DNA of 64,000 bases from an uncultured Lachnospiraceae bacterium. Its GTDB lineage: Bacteria > Bacillota > Clostridia > Lachnospirales > Lachnospiraceae. The notes beneath the pieces were generated by a model that was not told the DNA's origin, did not search any database, and was given only the letters and a program-made list of their open reading frames with translations. The translations under genes were made by a program, and so were the position numbers. Location of the stretch: contig CAKRFU010000012.1 of assembly GCA_934320845.1 (NCBI GenBank), forward strand, positions 1-64,000, given 5' to 3'. Positions 27,432-36,660 of the stretch are shown here, piece by piece. Within the stretch, counting starts at the first letter, position 1, and each line of letters starts with the position of its first letter.

Positions 27432-27987
27432 CTTCAAACACTCCCTCCAAAAATTTCTGAACTTTCTTTTCAATTATCTTTGGTGCGGCTGTCTGTAATT
27501 CCTGAACAGATATTGTCATCATAAACTTACCTTCTACCCAGCTGTTTTTGAGTTTTTTTCCTATTGCCGGCACATATCTGCCCGCTGTCTGCCTGTGGCC
27601 ATATTCAACATAACTTGCATATTCAACCGGATTTATGATTTCCACCTCATATGTATTGCCTGTATTCCTCACCTCAAGACCTGAAACAAATTCTGATACA
27701 CCGCCTGTTCCGCCACCTGAACCACCCGATGACGTCCAGCCTCGTCGTAGTGTTCCTCCTACTTTTGAAAATTCTACAAGAAACTTATTTTCACCGTCAT
27801 CTTCAAGTTCATAAGTATCTGAATACTCTCCGACAGGTGTTCTTCTTATTACTTTTCTCAGCAGTCTTGCCGCAATTTCCTTTGCGCATGATTCACAAAA
27901 TTTTTCAACATCATTTTCGCTGATTTTATTTAACTTTCTTTGCAGTTCCTTTATCTCTCTCAAATCCATCTGACCCATACCTGCCAT
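27421..27987 (-). CDS. HK97 gp10-like head-tail joining protein (XkdI-like)
   Basis: 188 residues. RLLRKVIRRTPVGEYSDTYELED, GGTLRRGWTS and NPVEYASYVEYGHRQTAGRYVPAIGKKLKNSWVEGKFMM are typical of gp10-like neck proteins. It contains a Gly-rich insert (SSGGSGGGTGG). Its position between connector genes agrees. Confidence 0.87.
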   Translation of the reverse strand: MAGMGQMDLREIKELQRKLNKISENDVEKFCESCAKEIAARLLRKVIRRTPVGEYSDTYELEDDGENKFLVEFSKVGGTLRRGWTSSGGSGGGTGGVSEFVSGLEVRNTGNTYEVEIINPVEYASYVEYGHRQTAGRYVPAIGKKLKNSWVEGKFMMTISVQELQTAAPKIIEKKVQKFLEGVFEDGD

Positions 27988-28371
27988 CTAAGCCCACCTC
28001 TCAAACAACTGAAGTATTATTTCCTGATGCGTAACATATACAGCAGGTACACCACTGTAAGTATAATCTTTAGTCACTCCATTTTGTGTCACTGCTATCC
28101 TGCTTCCGGGATTTATCGTTATATCGGGTGATATAAATAATTTAATGGTCTGTGATATTGCCGTTGCCGCTGCTATATCTGCTGCCGCCTGCTTACTTTC
28201 AAAAGACAGTTTACACGGCCGGTTCTCAATAACGGGCACATCTTTAAAAGTTGTAAGATGCGTTTTTTCGTCTGTCATTTTCTTATGTTCATATACAGTC
28301 ATTCTGCCTGTATACAATGCCTCCTGTGCCTTTCTTGCTGCTTTCAATGCATTATTTACCACATCTACCAT
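27988..28371 (-). CDS. Head closure/minor capsid protein (XkdH-like)
   Basis: 127 residues. NALKAARKAQEALYTGRMTVYEHKKMTDEKTHLT ... NRPCKLSFESKQAAADIAAATAISQTIKLFISPD resembles the head-tail stopper proteins of this operon type. It ends 16 bases before the next downstream gene. The call rests on pattern and gene order. Confidence 0.8.
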   Translation of the reverse strand: MVDVVNNALKAARKAQEALYTGRMTVYEHKKMTDEKTHLTTFKDVPVIENRPCKLSFESKQAAADIAAATAISQTIKLFISPDITINPGSRIAVTQNGVTKDYTYSGVPAVYVTHQEIILQLFERWA

Positions 28372-28757
28372 TTCACCCTCCTGAATGATGCAAATTCGCC
28401 TTTTCCATATGACAAAAGATAGTTTATAAAATTATCAAGTCTCTGTTCCGGAGTAAGTGAACTTTCCCCGGTTGCAAAAACCGTGTTCGTATCTCCTGCC
28501 TGTATCTGCTTTACAGCATATGACAAATCAATGTTCAAACTGTCAGGTGCAAATGTCTTTTTGCCTAAAAGGAACTCTCCCACTGCCATATCAGCAGCTA
28601 TATTTTCAAGTCCCTCAGGTACATCCTGCCAATTAATTTCATTCTTTATCGTACTTCTTACTTTCTCAACGGCAAAAGTGATTGAAAATTCATCCGACTT
28701 ATCCGTCTCTATCCCCAAAGAAGATAATCTTTTTAATACTAAATCCGCATTAAACAC
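28365..28757 (-). CDS. Head-tail connector protein (gp6-like)
   Basis: 130 residues. The pattern VLKRLSSLGIETDKSDEFSITFAVEKVRSTIKNEINWQDVPEGLENIAADMAVGEFL is that of the helical DNA-packaging connector family. It overlaps the downstream gene by seven bases and lies after the capsid gene, as expected. Confidence 0.85.
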   Translation of the reverse strand: MFNADLVLKRLSSLGIETDKSDEFSITFAVEKVRSTIKNEINWQDVPEGLENIAADMAVGEFLLGKKTFAPDSLNIDLSYAVKQIQAGDTNTVFATGESSLTPEQRLDNFINYLLSYGKGEFASFRRVKW

Positions 28758-28763
28758 GTTGCA

Positions 28764-28991
28764 TCACTTACCTTTCCGGGTTCTTCCTTTTGTTTCCGCA
28801 TCCGACTTCTGCTCTTCGTCTGACTTCTGCTCTTCGTCCGGTTCACCTGATACCTCATATCCCATATCACGAAGTTTTTCTGCAAGTTCACTGTCATTTG
28901 TTTCAAGTTTACCCTCAATAAACTTACAAAGCTGAACACCTTTTTCCTTATCCCAAAGGATATTTGAAGTAAGCGGCTTTTTCTTAATCAT
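28764..28991 (-). CDS. Small post-capsid phage protein
   Basis: 75 residues from MIKKKPLTSNILWDKEKGVQLCKF, with GAGGTGG upstream. The first half resembles a small Rho-N/LEM-like helix fold (EGKLETNDSELAEKLRDMGYEVSG). The second half is low-complexity with a repeated EEQKSD. It lies directly after the capsid gene. The function is unknown. Confidence 0.7.
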   Translation of the reverse strand: MIKKKPLTSNILWDKEKGVQLCKFIEGKLETNDSELAEKLRDMGYEVSGEPDEEQKSDEEQKSDAETKGRTRKGK

Positions 28992-29012
28992 ATACAATTT
29001 GACCACCTCGCT

Positions 29013-29981
29013 TTATTTGACCTCCAATCCGGTTATCGCTCCATGTAAAAATGCCGGAGCATGAGCAAGTCCAATCTGTCCGTAAATCTGTATTTTGTCA
29101 GATGCACCCTGCTTTGCAAGTTCCTCCTCAAAGAAATTTCCTTTTCCCGGTACCGGCTGGAATACAGGAGCTATCTGTGCCACATCTGCTACAAGCAGAC
29201 TGTCTTTCTTTATAAACGGGTCAAAGCATATTCCGACCTTACAGAAATCACTTTCAATCTGTGTGATATTCATTCCGGCAATGTTCTGTGTCATCTGCAT
29301 CTGTGCTTTGAAGAAATCTGCATACAGATTTGTTATGGCCTGTTTAATATATGAATTGCAGAAAAGTACCATATTTCCAAACATGGCTCCTTTGTCAGCC
29401 ATTTCCCTAAACAACTGGTCAAACATATCCTTAGATAAAGCAGCACTCTTTGCATCTATGGATGTTCCTGCATCCGAAGTACAAAGTTCCAACATTCCAC
29501 GGGTCTTATTTGCTGTATCTCCATCCGTTGTCTTATTGTAAGTTCCATTGAGGAATGAAAACTCTACATCTCTTGCAATCTTAATAAGTTTCTGCTGAAT
29601 CTGGAATGCTTTTTCATCATTTGGATTTGCCGACTGATTAGCCGAATTTAAACCTGACAGCCTGCCGCTGTTTGACTGCTTTGCATATGTCAGGTCTATT
29701 GTCTCCTGATGAATCTGCACGACATTTGTTCTCTGTTCTCTTGCTATATGTACTGCTGCCGGAGCTGTCACTGATGCGTTTTCCGAAATATCTGGCTGTG
29801 CTGCCTCCGGAAGTGAATACTCAACACCTGTTGAAAATTCAAAATTATCTGTCTGCTTTCCTCCTGACAATCCGCCTATCATAGATAAAAACGGTGTCTG
29901 TGTAGGAGAAGCCGTAAAAAGGTCACCTGCATAATTTGGTAAATTAAATGTATTGCCTGTCCCTGCTACGTTCTGTGGCAT
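29013..29981 (-). CDS. Major capsid protein (HK97 fold, SU10 type)
   Basis: 322 residues beginning with GTGNTFNLPNYAGDLFTASPTQTPFLSMIGGLSGG, the start of SU10-type capsid proteins. VEFSFLNGTYNKTTDGDTANKTRGMLELC and a C-terminal GLAHAPAFLHGAITGLEV are further matches. It sits downstream of the scaffold, the standard order. It forms the icosahedral head. Confidence 0.9.
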   Translation of the reverse strand: MPQNVAGTGNTFNLPNYAGDLFTASPTQTPFLSMIGGLSGGKQTDNFEFSTGVEYSLPEAAQPDISENASVTAPAAVHIAREQRTNVVQIHQETIDLTYAKQSNSGRLSGLNSANQSANPNDEKAFQIQQKLIKIARDVEFSFLNGTYNKTTDGDTANKTRGMLELCTSDAGTSIDAKSAALSKDMFDQLFREMADKGAMFGNMVLFCNSYIKQAITNLYADFFKAQMQMTQNIAGMNITQIESDFCKVGICFDPFIKKDSLLVADVAQIAPVFQPVPGKGNFFEEELAKQGASDKIQIYGQIGLAHAPAFLHGAITGLEVK

Positions 29982-30002
29982 ATCTTATCACCTTTCCTTT
30001 CT

Positions 30003-30632
30003 TTACATTAAAGCTATTCCGTCATTCTGAAATGCTTCCTGTTTGATGTTGATAACTTCTAACTGATTGCCGTTCTTTCTTGCCTCGGCAAGTCTCGCTT
30101 CATATCCCGCCTGTTTTGAATTTGGCACCATAGAAGCACTTCCGGGCTGAAATCCCGTAAACTTCGGCTGTGACTGTTCAGGTTCATTAAATAAAAACTT
30201 TGAACTCTCGTCCGCCTTAAGTTTGTCAATCTGTTCTGACAAACCTTTTACAAGACCATCATCAGATAATGCAGCGTCATCAAGATTAAGCAATGCTCTT
30301 ACAGCCTTGATATTTTTTGCTCCGCCATCCGTGAGTGCCTTATCCACAGCCGTATCAATTTTAAGCTGTGTAAGTTCTTTCTCATGTGCTGCTGCCTGTG
30401 TCTTATTGTCCTCCTGAAGCTGTTTAATCTGCTTCTTAAGTTCCTCATTATCCCCGGCAGACGCTTTAAGGTCCTCAAGCTGTTTATCACGCTCCTTAAC
30501 CTGTTTTCTAAGATTTGCATTTTCTGTCTCAACCTCTTTTCCGGCATCCTCAACATCAGCTTTGTTGATGCTTAAAACTTTATCTGCCTGTTCTTTGCTA
30601 AGACCCAAATTTTCCAGTTCCTGTCGTGTCAT
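30003..30632 (-). CDS. Phage scaffold protein (GP20-like)
   Basis: 209 residues. A long coiled coil occupies about 25-110 (VETENANLRKQVKERDKQLEDLKAS...). A DGGAKNIKAVRALLNLDDA block follows, diagnostic of minor structural GP20/scaffold proteins, and a C-terminal capsid-binding region ends the protein. It directs capsid assembly. A terminator-like hairpin lies just upstream at 30697-30725. Confidence 0.92.
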   Translation of the reverse strand: MTRQELENLGLSKEQADKVLSINKADVEDAGKEVETENANLRKQVKERDKQLEDLKASAGDNEELKKQIKQLQEDNKTQAAAHEKELTQLKIDTAVDKALTDGGAKNIKAVRALLNLDDAALSDDGLVKGLSEQIDKLKADESSKFLFNEPEQSQPKFTGFQPGSASMVPNSKQAGYEARLAEARKNGNQLEVINIKQEAFQNDGIALM

Positions 30633-30696
30633 ATCTACACCATCCTTTCTGTATCGGTTTAATGCCTTGTCATACCCGGCAATTTTTTGTATAAAA

Positions 30697-30725
30697 AAAG
30701 ACCATGATAAAAATCTGGTCTTTTA
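30697..30725. terminator. Terminator between the 308-residue gene and the scaffold gene
   Basis: AAAAGACCA and TGGTCTTTT pair around an 11-base loop. On the minus strand the stem is followed by a run of seven T. It would end minus-strand transcription inside the late operon unless antiterminated, isolating the cargo genes upstream. Confidence 0.65.
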
Positions 30726-30737
30726 ATATCTTTTATG

Positions 30738-30753
30738 GTTGCACCGGTGCAAC
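30738..30753. repeat. 16-bp palindrome, copy 1
   Basis: GTTGCACCGGTGCAAC, a perfect palindrome, lies four bases past the stop of the 308-residue gene. Identical copies are at 43140-43155 and 48768-48783, all inside the prophage. Confidence 0.85.
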
Positions 30754-30757
30754 TTTT

Positions 30758-31684
30758 TTAATCTTCTGTTTCTTCCTTATCCTCAATCAGCTTTAAAGCC
30801 TCCTCTGACAATAAAGGGTCATTTTCAGCAAAAGGAAATTTTACCTTTACATCCTCCGGGGTCTCTATTGCAGAATATAATTCTACACCTTTGTCCAACA
30901 GTTCTGAAAATGTGTCTATAGCTCTTCTCGCCTTATCACGTTCTTCATCATTTGCAAGTTTTATACCACTGCTCTCCTCTATTTGAGATACTGCATTATC
31001 AAGCATAAGCGTTTTCATCTTTTTAAAGGTATCTAGCATCTCCTGACCTATTTCATTTTTCTGCCGCATAGTTTCAAGAATTTCTTTCTGTTGGTTTATA
31101 ACCACATTGTTAGATCGAAACTGCGTAGCAATCTCTGACATCTTTGAAAGAACCGACATAATAACATGGCTTCCTGCTGTCGCCTTAATAAATAGTGACA
31201 GCCACATAGAACCTACATCAACTGTATTAAAAACAATCTCCTCACCACTTCCACTTATAAAAGGACACTGACTTAATATAAAATCAATATCTTTCATATA
31301 CTGTATGTATTCCTTTAAATCATTACACTTTGGTATTTTTATATCAATTCCTTCTTTAGCTTCACCGGCTTCTAATGACTCATATAATTTTATCACCGAG
31401 TCAAGCCGAACTTTTATCTCATTTAAAACACTTCTAAAATGATTTTTTGTAGTAGCATCTATTCTTGGATTTGCATCACTCCTTACATACACGGGAATAA
31501 TTTTTATTGCGTTATCCACATACTCTTTAATAAATGCCATTTCTCTTAGTAAACTCAAAGCTGTAATTCCATTTTCCCATCCTTCTATTTGAAATTCCCT
31601 TGAGTTATTAAACTCAGAAAAATCAATTTCATCAATACTTCGTTTTGCTGTTTTACAAAGATAATATATGTTATATAATCTCAA
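30758..31684 (-). CDS. Unrecognised 308-residue cargo protein in the head operon
   Basis: 308 residues with no family recognised. It is mostly helical, with a moderately hydrophobic stretch (VDVGSMWLSLFIKATAGSHVIMSVLSKM, about 155-182) followed by a long coiled-coil-like region. The start is a TTG seven bases after GAGGTGA. It is not a usual structural gene: it sits between the MuF/putative immunity pair and the scaffold gene and is followed by a palindrome and a terminator. It may be lysogenic-conversion or defence cargo; that is inference from position. Confidence 0.75.
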   Translation of the reverse strand: MRLYNIYYLCKTAKRSIDEIDFSEFNNSREFQIEGWENGITALSLLREMAFIKEYVDNAIKIIPVYVRSDANPRIDATTKNHFRSVLNEIKVRLDSVIKLYESLEAGEAKEGIDIKIPKCNDLKEYIQYMKDIDFILSQCPFISGSGEEIVFNTVDVGSMWLSLFIKATAGSHVIMSVLSKMSEIATQFRSNNVVINQQKEILETMRQKNEIGQEMLDTFKKMKTLMLDNAVSQIEESSGIKLANDEERDKARRAIDTFSELLDKGVELYSAIETPEDVKVKFPFAENDPLLSEEALKLIEDKEETED

Positions 31685-31709
31685 ACTGACTCACCTCTCT
31701 AATCACATA

Positions 31710-31802
31710 TCAATCATTTCTGCATTCCTCTGGTGAAAGCTCTTTTCCTCTCTTTAACTGTTCTTCCTGTGGCAATAAAATCCACTCTCTCTCAGTCAAC
31801 AT
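31710..31802 (-). CDS. 30-residue small ORF after the putative immunity gene
   Basis: MLTEREWILLPQEEQLKRGK and ten more residues, preceded by GGAGG with good spacing. It lies in the short gap between the putative immunity gene and the 308-residue gene. It is charged with no membrane segment. It may be a genuine small protein or a leftover fragment. Confidence 0.4.
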   Translation of the reverse strand: MLTEREWILLPQEEQLKRGKELSPEECRND

Positions 31803-31804
31803 AA

Positions 31805-32077
31805 CTATACCTCCTTTAACCCATCATCTATAGCGGCACACACCATAGATAACGCTTCTGTATAACCAGATAATTTTCTTTTATCTTCATCTGATGCATC
31901 AGAAGTAAAAAATTGCCTTACTTCCTCCCTTAATACTAATACTTCCTCATTAGTTAATTTCCCACAACCCATTATTCGATTTATCAAATGTTCCACTTTT
32001 GTCCAGTTTTCCGGATGTTGTCTTTTTGTATTCGTTTCTCTGACAATTGTCATAAATTCTTCATGTGACATACTCAT
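31805..32077 (-). CDS. Putative immunity protein for the MuF-linked domain
   Basis: 90 residues, helical, with MTIVRETNTKRQHPENWTKVEHLINRIMGCGKLTNEEVLVLREEVRQFF. Its start overlaps the stop of the MuF gene (ATGA), so the two are translationally coupled. A small gene in this position is expected to encode the antidote in MuF polymorphic-toxin systems. No family was recognised, and the immunity role is inference from arrangement. Confidence 0.6.
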   Translation of the reverse strand: MSMSHEEFMTIVRETNTKRQHPENWTKVEHLINRIMGCGKLTNEEVLVLREEVRQFFTSDASDEDKRKLSGYTEALSMVCAAIDDGLKEV

Positions 32078-33735
32078 TTATTTATACCACCTTCTAAATG
32101 TTGTAAAAATCCCATTACATCATTGTAATCTTCAAATGATATGTTTAATTTTCTAAGACTTTCATCTACTTTATTTTCTAACCACCTATACCGTTCCGAC
32201 AAAGGAATATTAAATAACTCTTTTGCAAATTCCAAATCAGTGCCATAATTAAATCTTTCATTAATAATTTTTAATATTGCAACTTGATTGTCATATGAAC
32301 CTAAATTTTCTATTTCTTTTTCAAGACATATCTGTTGCTTTAAAAATTCTACTGAAGCTTCTTCTATAGCCTGATTTTCTGCATAAATATTCGGAGCATA
32401 ATAACTAGCAGAACACGAATGTAACATTTCATGCCAAATAATACCATCATCTACATTATTAGATAATGTAATATCACATGACCATTCTTTTCTCCCCAAA
32501 ACACCATATTGTTCCAAAGAATTATCTTCTACAATATTACCACTCCACTTTGATGGACGATTACTGTATTGTGTAATTTCATTCCTTACATTTCTTGCAA
32601 CTACTTCAAATTGTTCTTTAGTTCTTTTAGTATATCTCATATGGTTACTTTTTTCCAGCGGCAAACTTAACTGCTCCATGTCATCTTTTGCCCCGCCTTT
32701 TACAAACACCCGTTCCCACTCCTTATATGTCATATTCCCCGGCACATAATAGACCTCACCGTCCTCATTTCTTGCGGCTCTCTCTCTTACTATGCCAAGT
32801 TCTTCCTCATCGTCAAAATAAGGCACTGTCGTGCTCCTGCAATATACATGGAACGGCGGTGCATTCACTCCAACCTCCCACTTTGACATCGGGAAGTGTC
32901 TGCCGTCCATGCTCCTGCAGATATTTGAAGTATGGCTGTCAAGCGTTGCCACTATCTCAAATTCTTCTACATCAAGTTCCTTAAAGGCTTCCCTCTGTGA
33001 TGCGGCACTAAAAAAGGCCTGTTCTGTCATAACAAGCCTTCCTGCTGCCCTCTTCGATACATCCATTCGTTTAGATAATTTATCTATTGCCTTTTGAGGA
33101 CTTTCACCGAGTATTATATTTTGTGTAAGTATCTGATTTAATTCACCGACAAGTTTTGTTCCATTGCCCCATATGCGTTCTGAAAAGTTCTTTCCGTCTG
33201 CTGCCCACGGATTGTTTATAACCTTGTCTATCTTTCTTTTATCTATTGTGGAAAAGTTCCATCCTATGTGCATACCTTTCTGAATTTCATATGCGGTGTG
33301 CATATAGCCGTCTTTGTAGACATTGCGCATTGTTTTGTCTATGGTCTTTTGCTGGTCGGCAATCAGACTTTCAAGTTCCTGCCTTAAATCCATTTTCATG
33401 GCTTCAAGTCTTGATATGTGATATTTTGCGGAGGCATTTTCAAGCTCTTTTACCCATCTGCCATTTACATTGTTTTCCGTGCCATATTTTATGTATTGAT
33501 TTACATCCCACTTAAATTCCTTAAGTTCATCTGCATCAAGCAGTTTATACGCCTCCTGCATAGTCACATCATTGTTTACGGCAATTCTGCCGTACCACTC
33601 ATTTATTTTCTTGTCTATACTTCTTATTGATGTCCGGTACTGCTGTTCGATTTCCTTACAACAGTTTTTTCCTTTTTTGTTCTGTGATTCCTCAAGCTGT
33701 AAAAACCTCTTTTTCCAATAATCCGCATTTGGCAC
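32074..33735 (-). CDS. MuF-type head morphogenesis protein with C-terminal metallopeptidase-like domain
   Basis: 553 residues. The N-terminal 350 are a phage Mu gpF/SPP1 gp7-type minor head protein, with the core TLDSHTSNICRSMDGRHFPMSKWEVG ... NAPPFHVYCRSTTVP at about 264-305. Residues 360-553 are an extra domain with HEMLH (435-439), an HExxH zinc site, and a downstream Glu-rich helix AIEEASVEF (457-465) that could supply the third ligand. Known MuF proteins of temperate phages often end in polymorphic toxin domains injected with the DNA. The following 90-residue gene may be the immunity partner. Domain identity is from motif only. Confidence 0.85.
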   Translation of the reverse strand: MPNADYWKKRFLQLEESQNKKGKNCCKEIEQQYRTSIRSIDKKINEWYGRIAVNNDVTMQEAYKLLDADELKEFKWDVNQYIKYGTENNVNGRWVKELENASAKYHISRLEAMKMDLRQELESLIADQQKTIDKTMRNVYKDGYMHTAYEIQKGMHIGWNFSTIDKRKIDKVINNPWAADGKNFSERIWGNGTKLVGELNQILTQNIILGESPQKAIDKLSKRMDVSKRAAGRLVMTEQAFFSAASQREAFKELDVEEFEIVATLDSHTSNICRSMDGRHFPMSKWEVGVNAPPFHVYCRSTTVPYFDDEEELGIVRERAARNEDGEVYYVPGNMTYKEWERVFVKGGAKDDMEQLSLPLEKSNHMRYTKRTKEQFEVVARNVRNEITQYSNRPSKWSGNIVEDNSLEQYGVLGRKEWSCDITLSNNVDDGIIWHEMLHSCSASYYAPNIYAENQAIEEASVEFLKQQICLEKEIENLGSYDNQVAILKIINERFNYGTDLEFAKELFNIPLSERYRWLENKVDESLRKLNISFEDYNDVMGFLQHLEGGINK

Positions 33736-35297
33736 TATTTTTCACCCGTATCCTCTTTCTTTTTCTGCTCGTCCGCTTTTTCTTCCTGCTGTTCATCATC
33801 CTGTTGTTCGTCTTTCTGCTGACCGTCGTCCTGCTGCCCGAACGGCTCATACATTGCTGCTGCCTCTTCCTGCTGTTTTTGCTTCTGTTCTTCAAGTCTT
33901 TGCATTTCAAGTTTTGGGTCATCCACCCACGGATGCTTGCCTATTATGGTTTCATTTGATATAAGCCCCGACGATTTCTGACAGTTGTCAATTATCTCTC
34001 CCTCATTCATCAGAATGTCACGGTTGAATATTATATTTACCTTTTCATTCTCAAATGAACCATGTCCGGTATTTACAAGATGTACATTCACAAACCACAA
34101 TATTTCTTCAAATGCCGCCTGATACTCTGTTTCCATATCATTTGCATCTAAATCTATATCCGAATACATAGATAAAATATTCATCTGATTTGCGTTTCCG
34201 CCGAGCCTGTCGTCTTTGGCATCATAACCCATTGCATTTTCTATAAGTGCCTTTTTGAATATCTCCAATATATTTTTATAATTTTCTGCATTTACATTTA
34301 TCTCCAGCGTCTCGACGCCGCCCTTTGTATCTCCGTCATATCTGACCTTGACAGCTCCAAAAGTGGCAAGATTTTTTCTGAACTCTCCGAGGTTTGTTCC
34401 ATCATAGTTCTTTAATACAAGTATTGTATTCCTTGCGTCCTCCTGCATATTATTTTCAAAATCGGACAGCATTACATTTATTCCATCCTGCAGTGTCTTT
34501 ACATTCTTTATAAGCGGTGTTTCAAGCTCATTTCTCTTTAAAGGTATCAGAGGTATGCGTGACCAGTTTAACCCATCTGCTGCCCTGTCTCCGTCTGTCA
34601 TAGTCACATAAAAACTATCCTGTTCATTTACTGTTACATCCGGTATAAGCGTTGCACCATCAAGTATATATCTGTGTATTCCTGCCATATCAAATACTTC
34701 TACTTTTTCTATAACTACAGGAATATTTTTTTCATAGCCGGCTACAAGATAAAGCCTTACCGCACCCTGCAGTTTTGTATGTTCTGAGTCCGCCCAGAAC
34801 GGAAGTATCTCATATGACGGAAACAGCCTAAATGTAAAATTGCCTTCCTCGTCATAATAAGGATAAAGCCACGCCATCCCTCCATTCAAAGCATACTTTC
34901 CTGATTTTTTCAGTGTCCTCATAAATCTTTTATTAAATATCTCTTTCAGCAGTTCTGCATATCTTTCATTCTTTGTTTCTATCGTAAACGGATTTCCAAG
35001 CAGATAATTACTTTTCTGATTTACCATCTTTGCATATTGGTTATCAATATTACGATTATTTGGAAGATTTTCCACCACCTGCAGTTTGCCGTCCTCACCT
35101 ATCATTGTTCTTTTCCGCATCAATATATCATGCTCATTGTCATAATAAAGATGTCCTTTTATCTGCATATGTCTTTCAGTTGAATTTTTCCACCGCATTA
35201 TCGACTGTTCAAGAAATTCCTTATTACTCATATCACCATTTACTCCGTAAAGTATGAAATGAGCTATTCTGTCTATCAATCTGTTTAATCCGTTCAC
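33735..35297 (-). CDS. Portal protein (SPP1 gp6-like)
   Basis: 520 residues. NVMLSDFENNMQEDARNTILVLKNYDGTNLGEFRKNLATFGAVKV and NGGMAWLYPYYDEEGNFTFRLFPSYEILPFW are characteristic of gp6-type portals, the dodecameric DNA channel of the head. The C-terminal 50 residues are Gln/Glu/Asp-rich low complexity. It overlaps the MuF gene by one base. Confidence 0.93.
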   Translation of the reverse strand: MNGLNRLIDRIAHFILYGVNGDMSNKEFLEQSIMRWKNSTERHMQIKGHLYYDNEHDILMRKRTMIGEDGKLQVVENLPNNRNIDNQYAKMVNQKSNYLLGNPFTIETKNERYAELLKEIFNKRFMRTLKKSGKYALNGGMAWLYPYYDEEGNFTFRLFPSYEILPFWADSEHTKLQGAVRLYLVAGYEKNIPVVIEKVEVFDMAGIHRYILDGATLIPDVTVNEQDSFYVTMTDGDRAADGLNWSRIPLIPLKRNELETPLIKNVKTLQDGINVMLSDFENNMQEDARNTILVLKNYDGTNLGEFRKNLATFGAVKVRYDGDTKGGVETLEINVNAENYKNILEIFKKALIENAMGYDAKDDRLGGNANQMNILSMYSDIDLDANDMETEYQAAFEEILWFVNVHLVNTGHGSFENEKVNIIFNRDILMNEGEIIDNCQKSSGLISNETIIGKHPWVDDPKLEMQRLEEQKQKQQEEAAAMYEPFGQQDDGQQKDEQQDDEQQEEKADEQKKKEDTGEK

Positions 35298-35306
35298 TGT
35301 TTCCTC

Positions 35307-36647
35307 CTAATCAAAGCTAAATGCATCACCTCTTGATATATCCTCAAATGCGTATCGCATTGCGTCCATTAAGTGATTGAAGTCATCAATCGGTCTGTTT
35401 ATCTTCTTTCCGGTTTTTGTATCTGTATCCCATGTATAATTGCTTATCTCAGTAATAAAATTTACACAACGTGGATGTATAATAATGTGATAATCCTGTA
35501 TAAAATCAATTCCACTGTTAATGCTGTCTTTTCCCTTTCGGGCTTTTCTTATGCCCTTTAATCCAAGTTCCCTCAATCTGTCTATTGATTTTGGTTCTGC
35601 TGAATCGGCGGTTATCTTTTCTTTCTGATATCCCATCCTCTCAACTTCTGCGGCAATTGATTCATTACTCATGCCCGCATTATACATTTCATCGAATACC
35701 CATATTGTTTTACTGTTTTGGTCAATAAAACCGCAAAATAAAGCACTCGGGTCATTCGTATAACCGAAATCAAGTCCGAATGCTGTTTTCACTCCTGATA
35801 TTTTCTTTACGTCCTCAATAGAGAACGCTTTTTCTTCCCAGTTTTCATATACAAGACCGTCTACTATACCCCAGTCTCCAAGTCCCGCTACCTTATACCT
35901 TCTCGGATTTTGTCTTTTCATGGTTTCAAAGACTTTTAAATCCGCTGCATCAAGCCACTCATTACACTTGTAGTTTGTGGTCATTGCAAGTATATCCGGG
36001 TCTTTCTTTGCATCAAAAAAACGCTTCTTTATCCAGTGATGTTCATTCCACGGGTTTAAAGTAAGCGTTATCTGTTTAAAAAGTCCTGAGCCTTCGGGAA
36101 CAGCTCCACGAATTGACTCATCAAGCATATTAAAGTCATCTTCTGAACTTATCTCATATGCTTCTTCAAGCCACATCCAGCACAGACAGCCGACATCAAC
36201 CGTTATTGATGTTACTTTCAGCGGGTCATCAAGCCCTCTGAAATAAATCTTCTGTCCTGTCGGCTTGTATGTCATTTCAAGCGGTGACTCTTTTATATCC
36301 CAGTGTGCATCCACGCCAAGTCTGTGAATGGCCCATTTTAACTCTGTAAAGCATGAATCTTTAAGAGTTCTGTAAGTCTTTCTGACTACAAGCGTATTTG
36401 CATCCGGATATTTCATCATATTGGTGATATACCAGAGTGCTGTTGTTTTTGACTTCTTGGATGCTCGTGAACCTTTACAGACACGATACCTGCCCTTAAA
36501 TCTCCAATATGTTCCATATCCTTTTCCGACCAGGTCAGGCAGCCTTACATTGACTTTTCCGGACTTAGTCTTTTTCTTTTTTTCCGGATATAGTATAAAT
36601 TTCTGATAAGCAAATATATGTTGTGAAGATATTCTTTTCTTAACCAT
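35307..36647 (-). CDS. Terminase large subunit (PBSX type)
   Basis: 446 residues. A Walker A-like GSRASKKSKTTALW occurs near residue 60, Walker B CLCWMWLEEAYE near 155, and the nuclease start FGLDFGYTNDPSALF near 292. It is the ATP-driven packaging motor and headful nuclease. The gene lies directly after the small subunit gene, with 13 bases between. Confidence 0.95.
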   Translation of the reverse strand: MVKKRISSQHIFAYQKFILYPEKKKKTKSGKVNVRLPDLVGKGYGTYWRFKGRYRVCKGSRASKKSKTTALWYITNMMKYPDANTLVVRKTYRTLKDSCFTELKWAIHRLGVDAHWDIKESPLEMTYKPTGQKIYFRGLDDPLKVTSITVDVGCLCWMWLEEAYEISSEDDFNMLDESIRGAVPEGSGLFKQITLTLNPWNEHHWIKKRFFDAKKDPDILAMTTNYKCNEWLDAADLKVFETMKRQNPRRYKVAGLGDWGIVDGLVYENWEEKAFSIEDVKKISGVKTAFGLDFGYTNDPSALFCGFIDQNSKTIWVFDEMYNAGMSNESIAAEVERMGYQKEKITADSAEPKSIDRLRELGLKGIRKARKGKDSINSGIDFIQDYHIIIHPRCVNFITEISNYTWDTDTKTGKKINRPIDDFNHLMDAMRYAFEDISRGDAFSFD

Positions 36648-36660
36648 AGGCTGTCACCGC

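Noticed and set aside
30738-30760. The 16-bp palindrome plus T-run as an ordinary terminator
   Set aside because: The T-run lies on the plus strand, where no gene needs ending; copy 2 is inside a coding sequence, so termination cannot be its general role.
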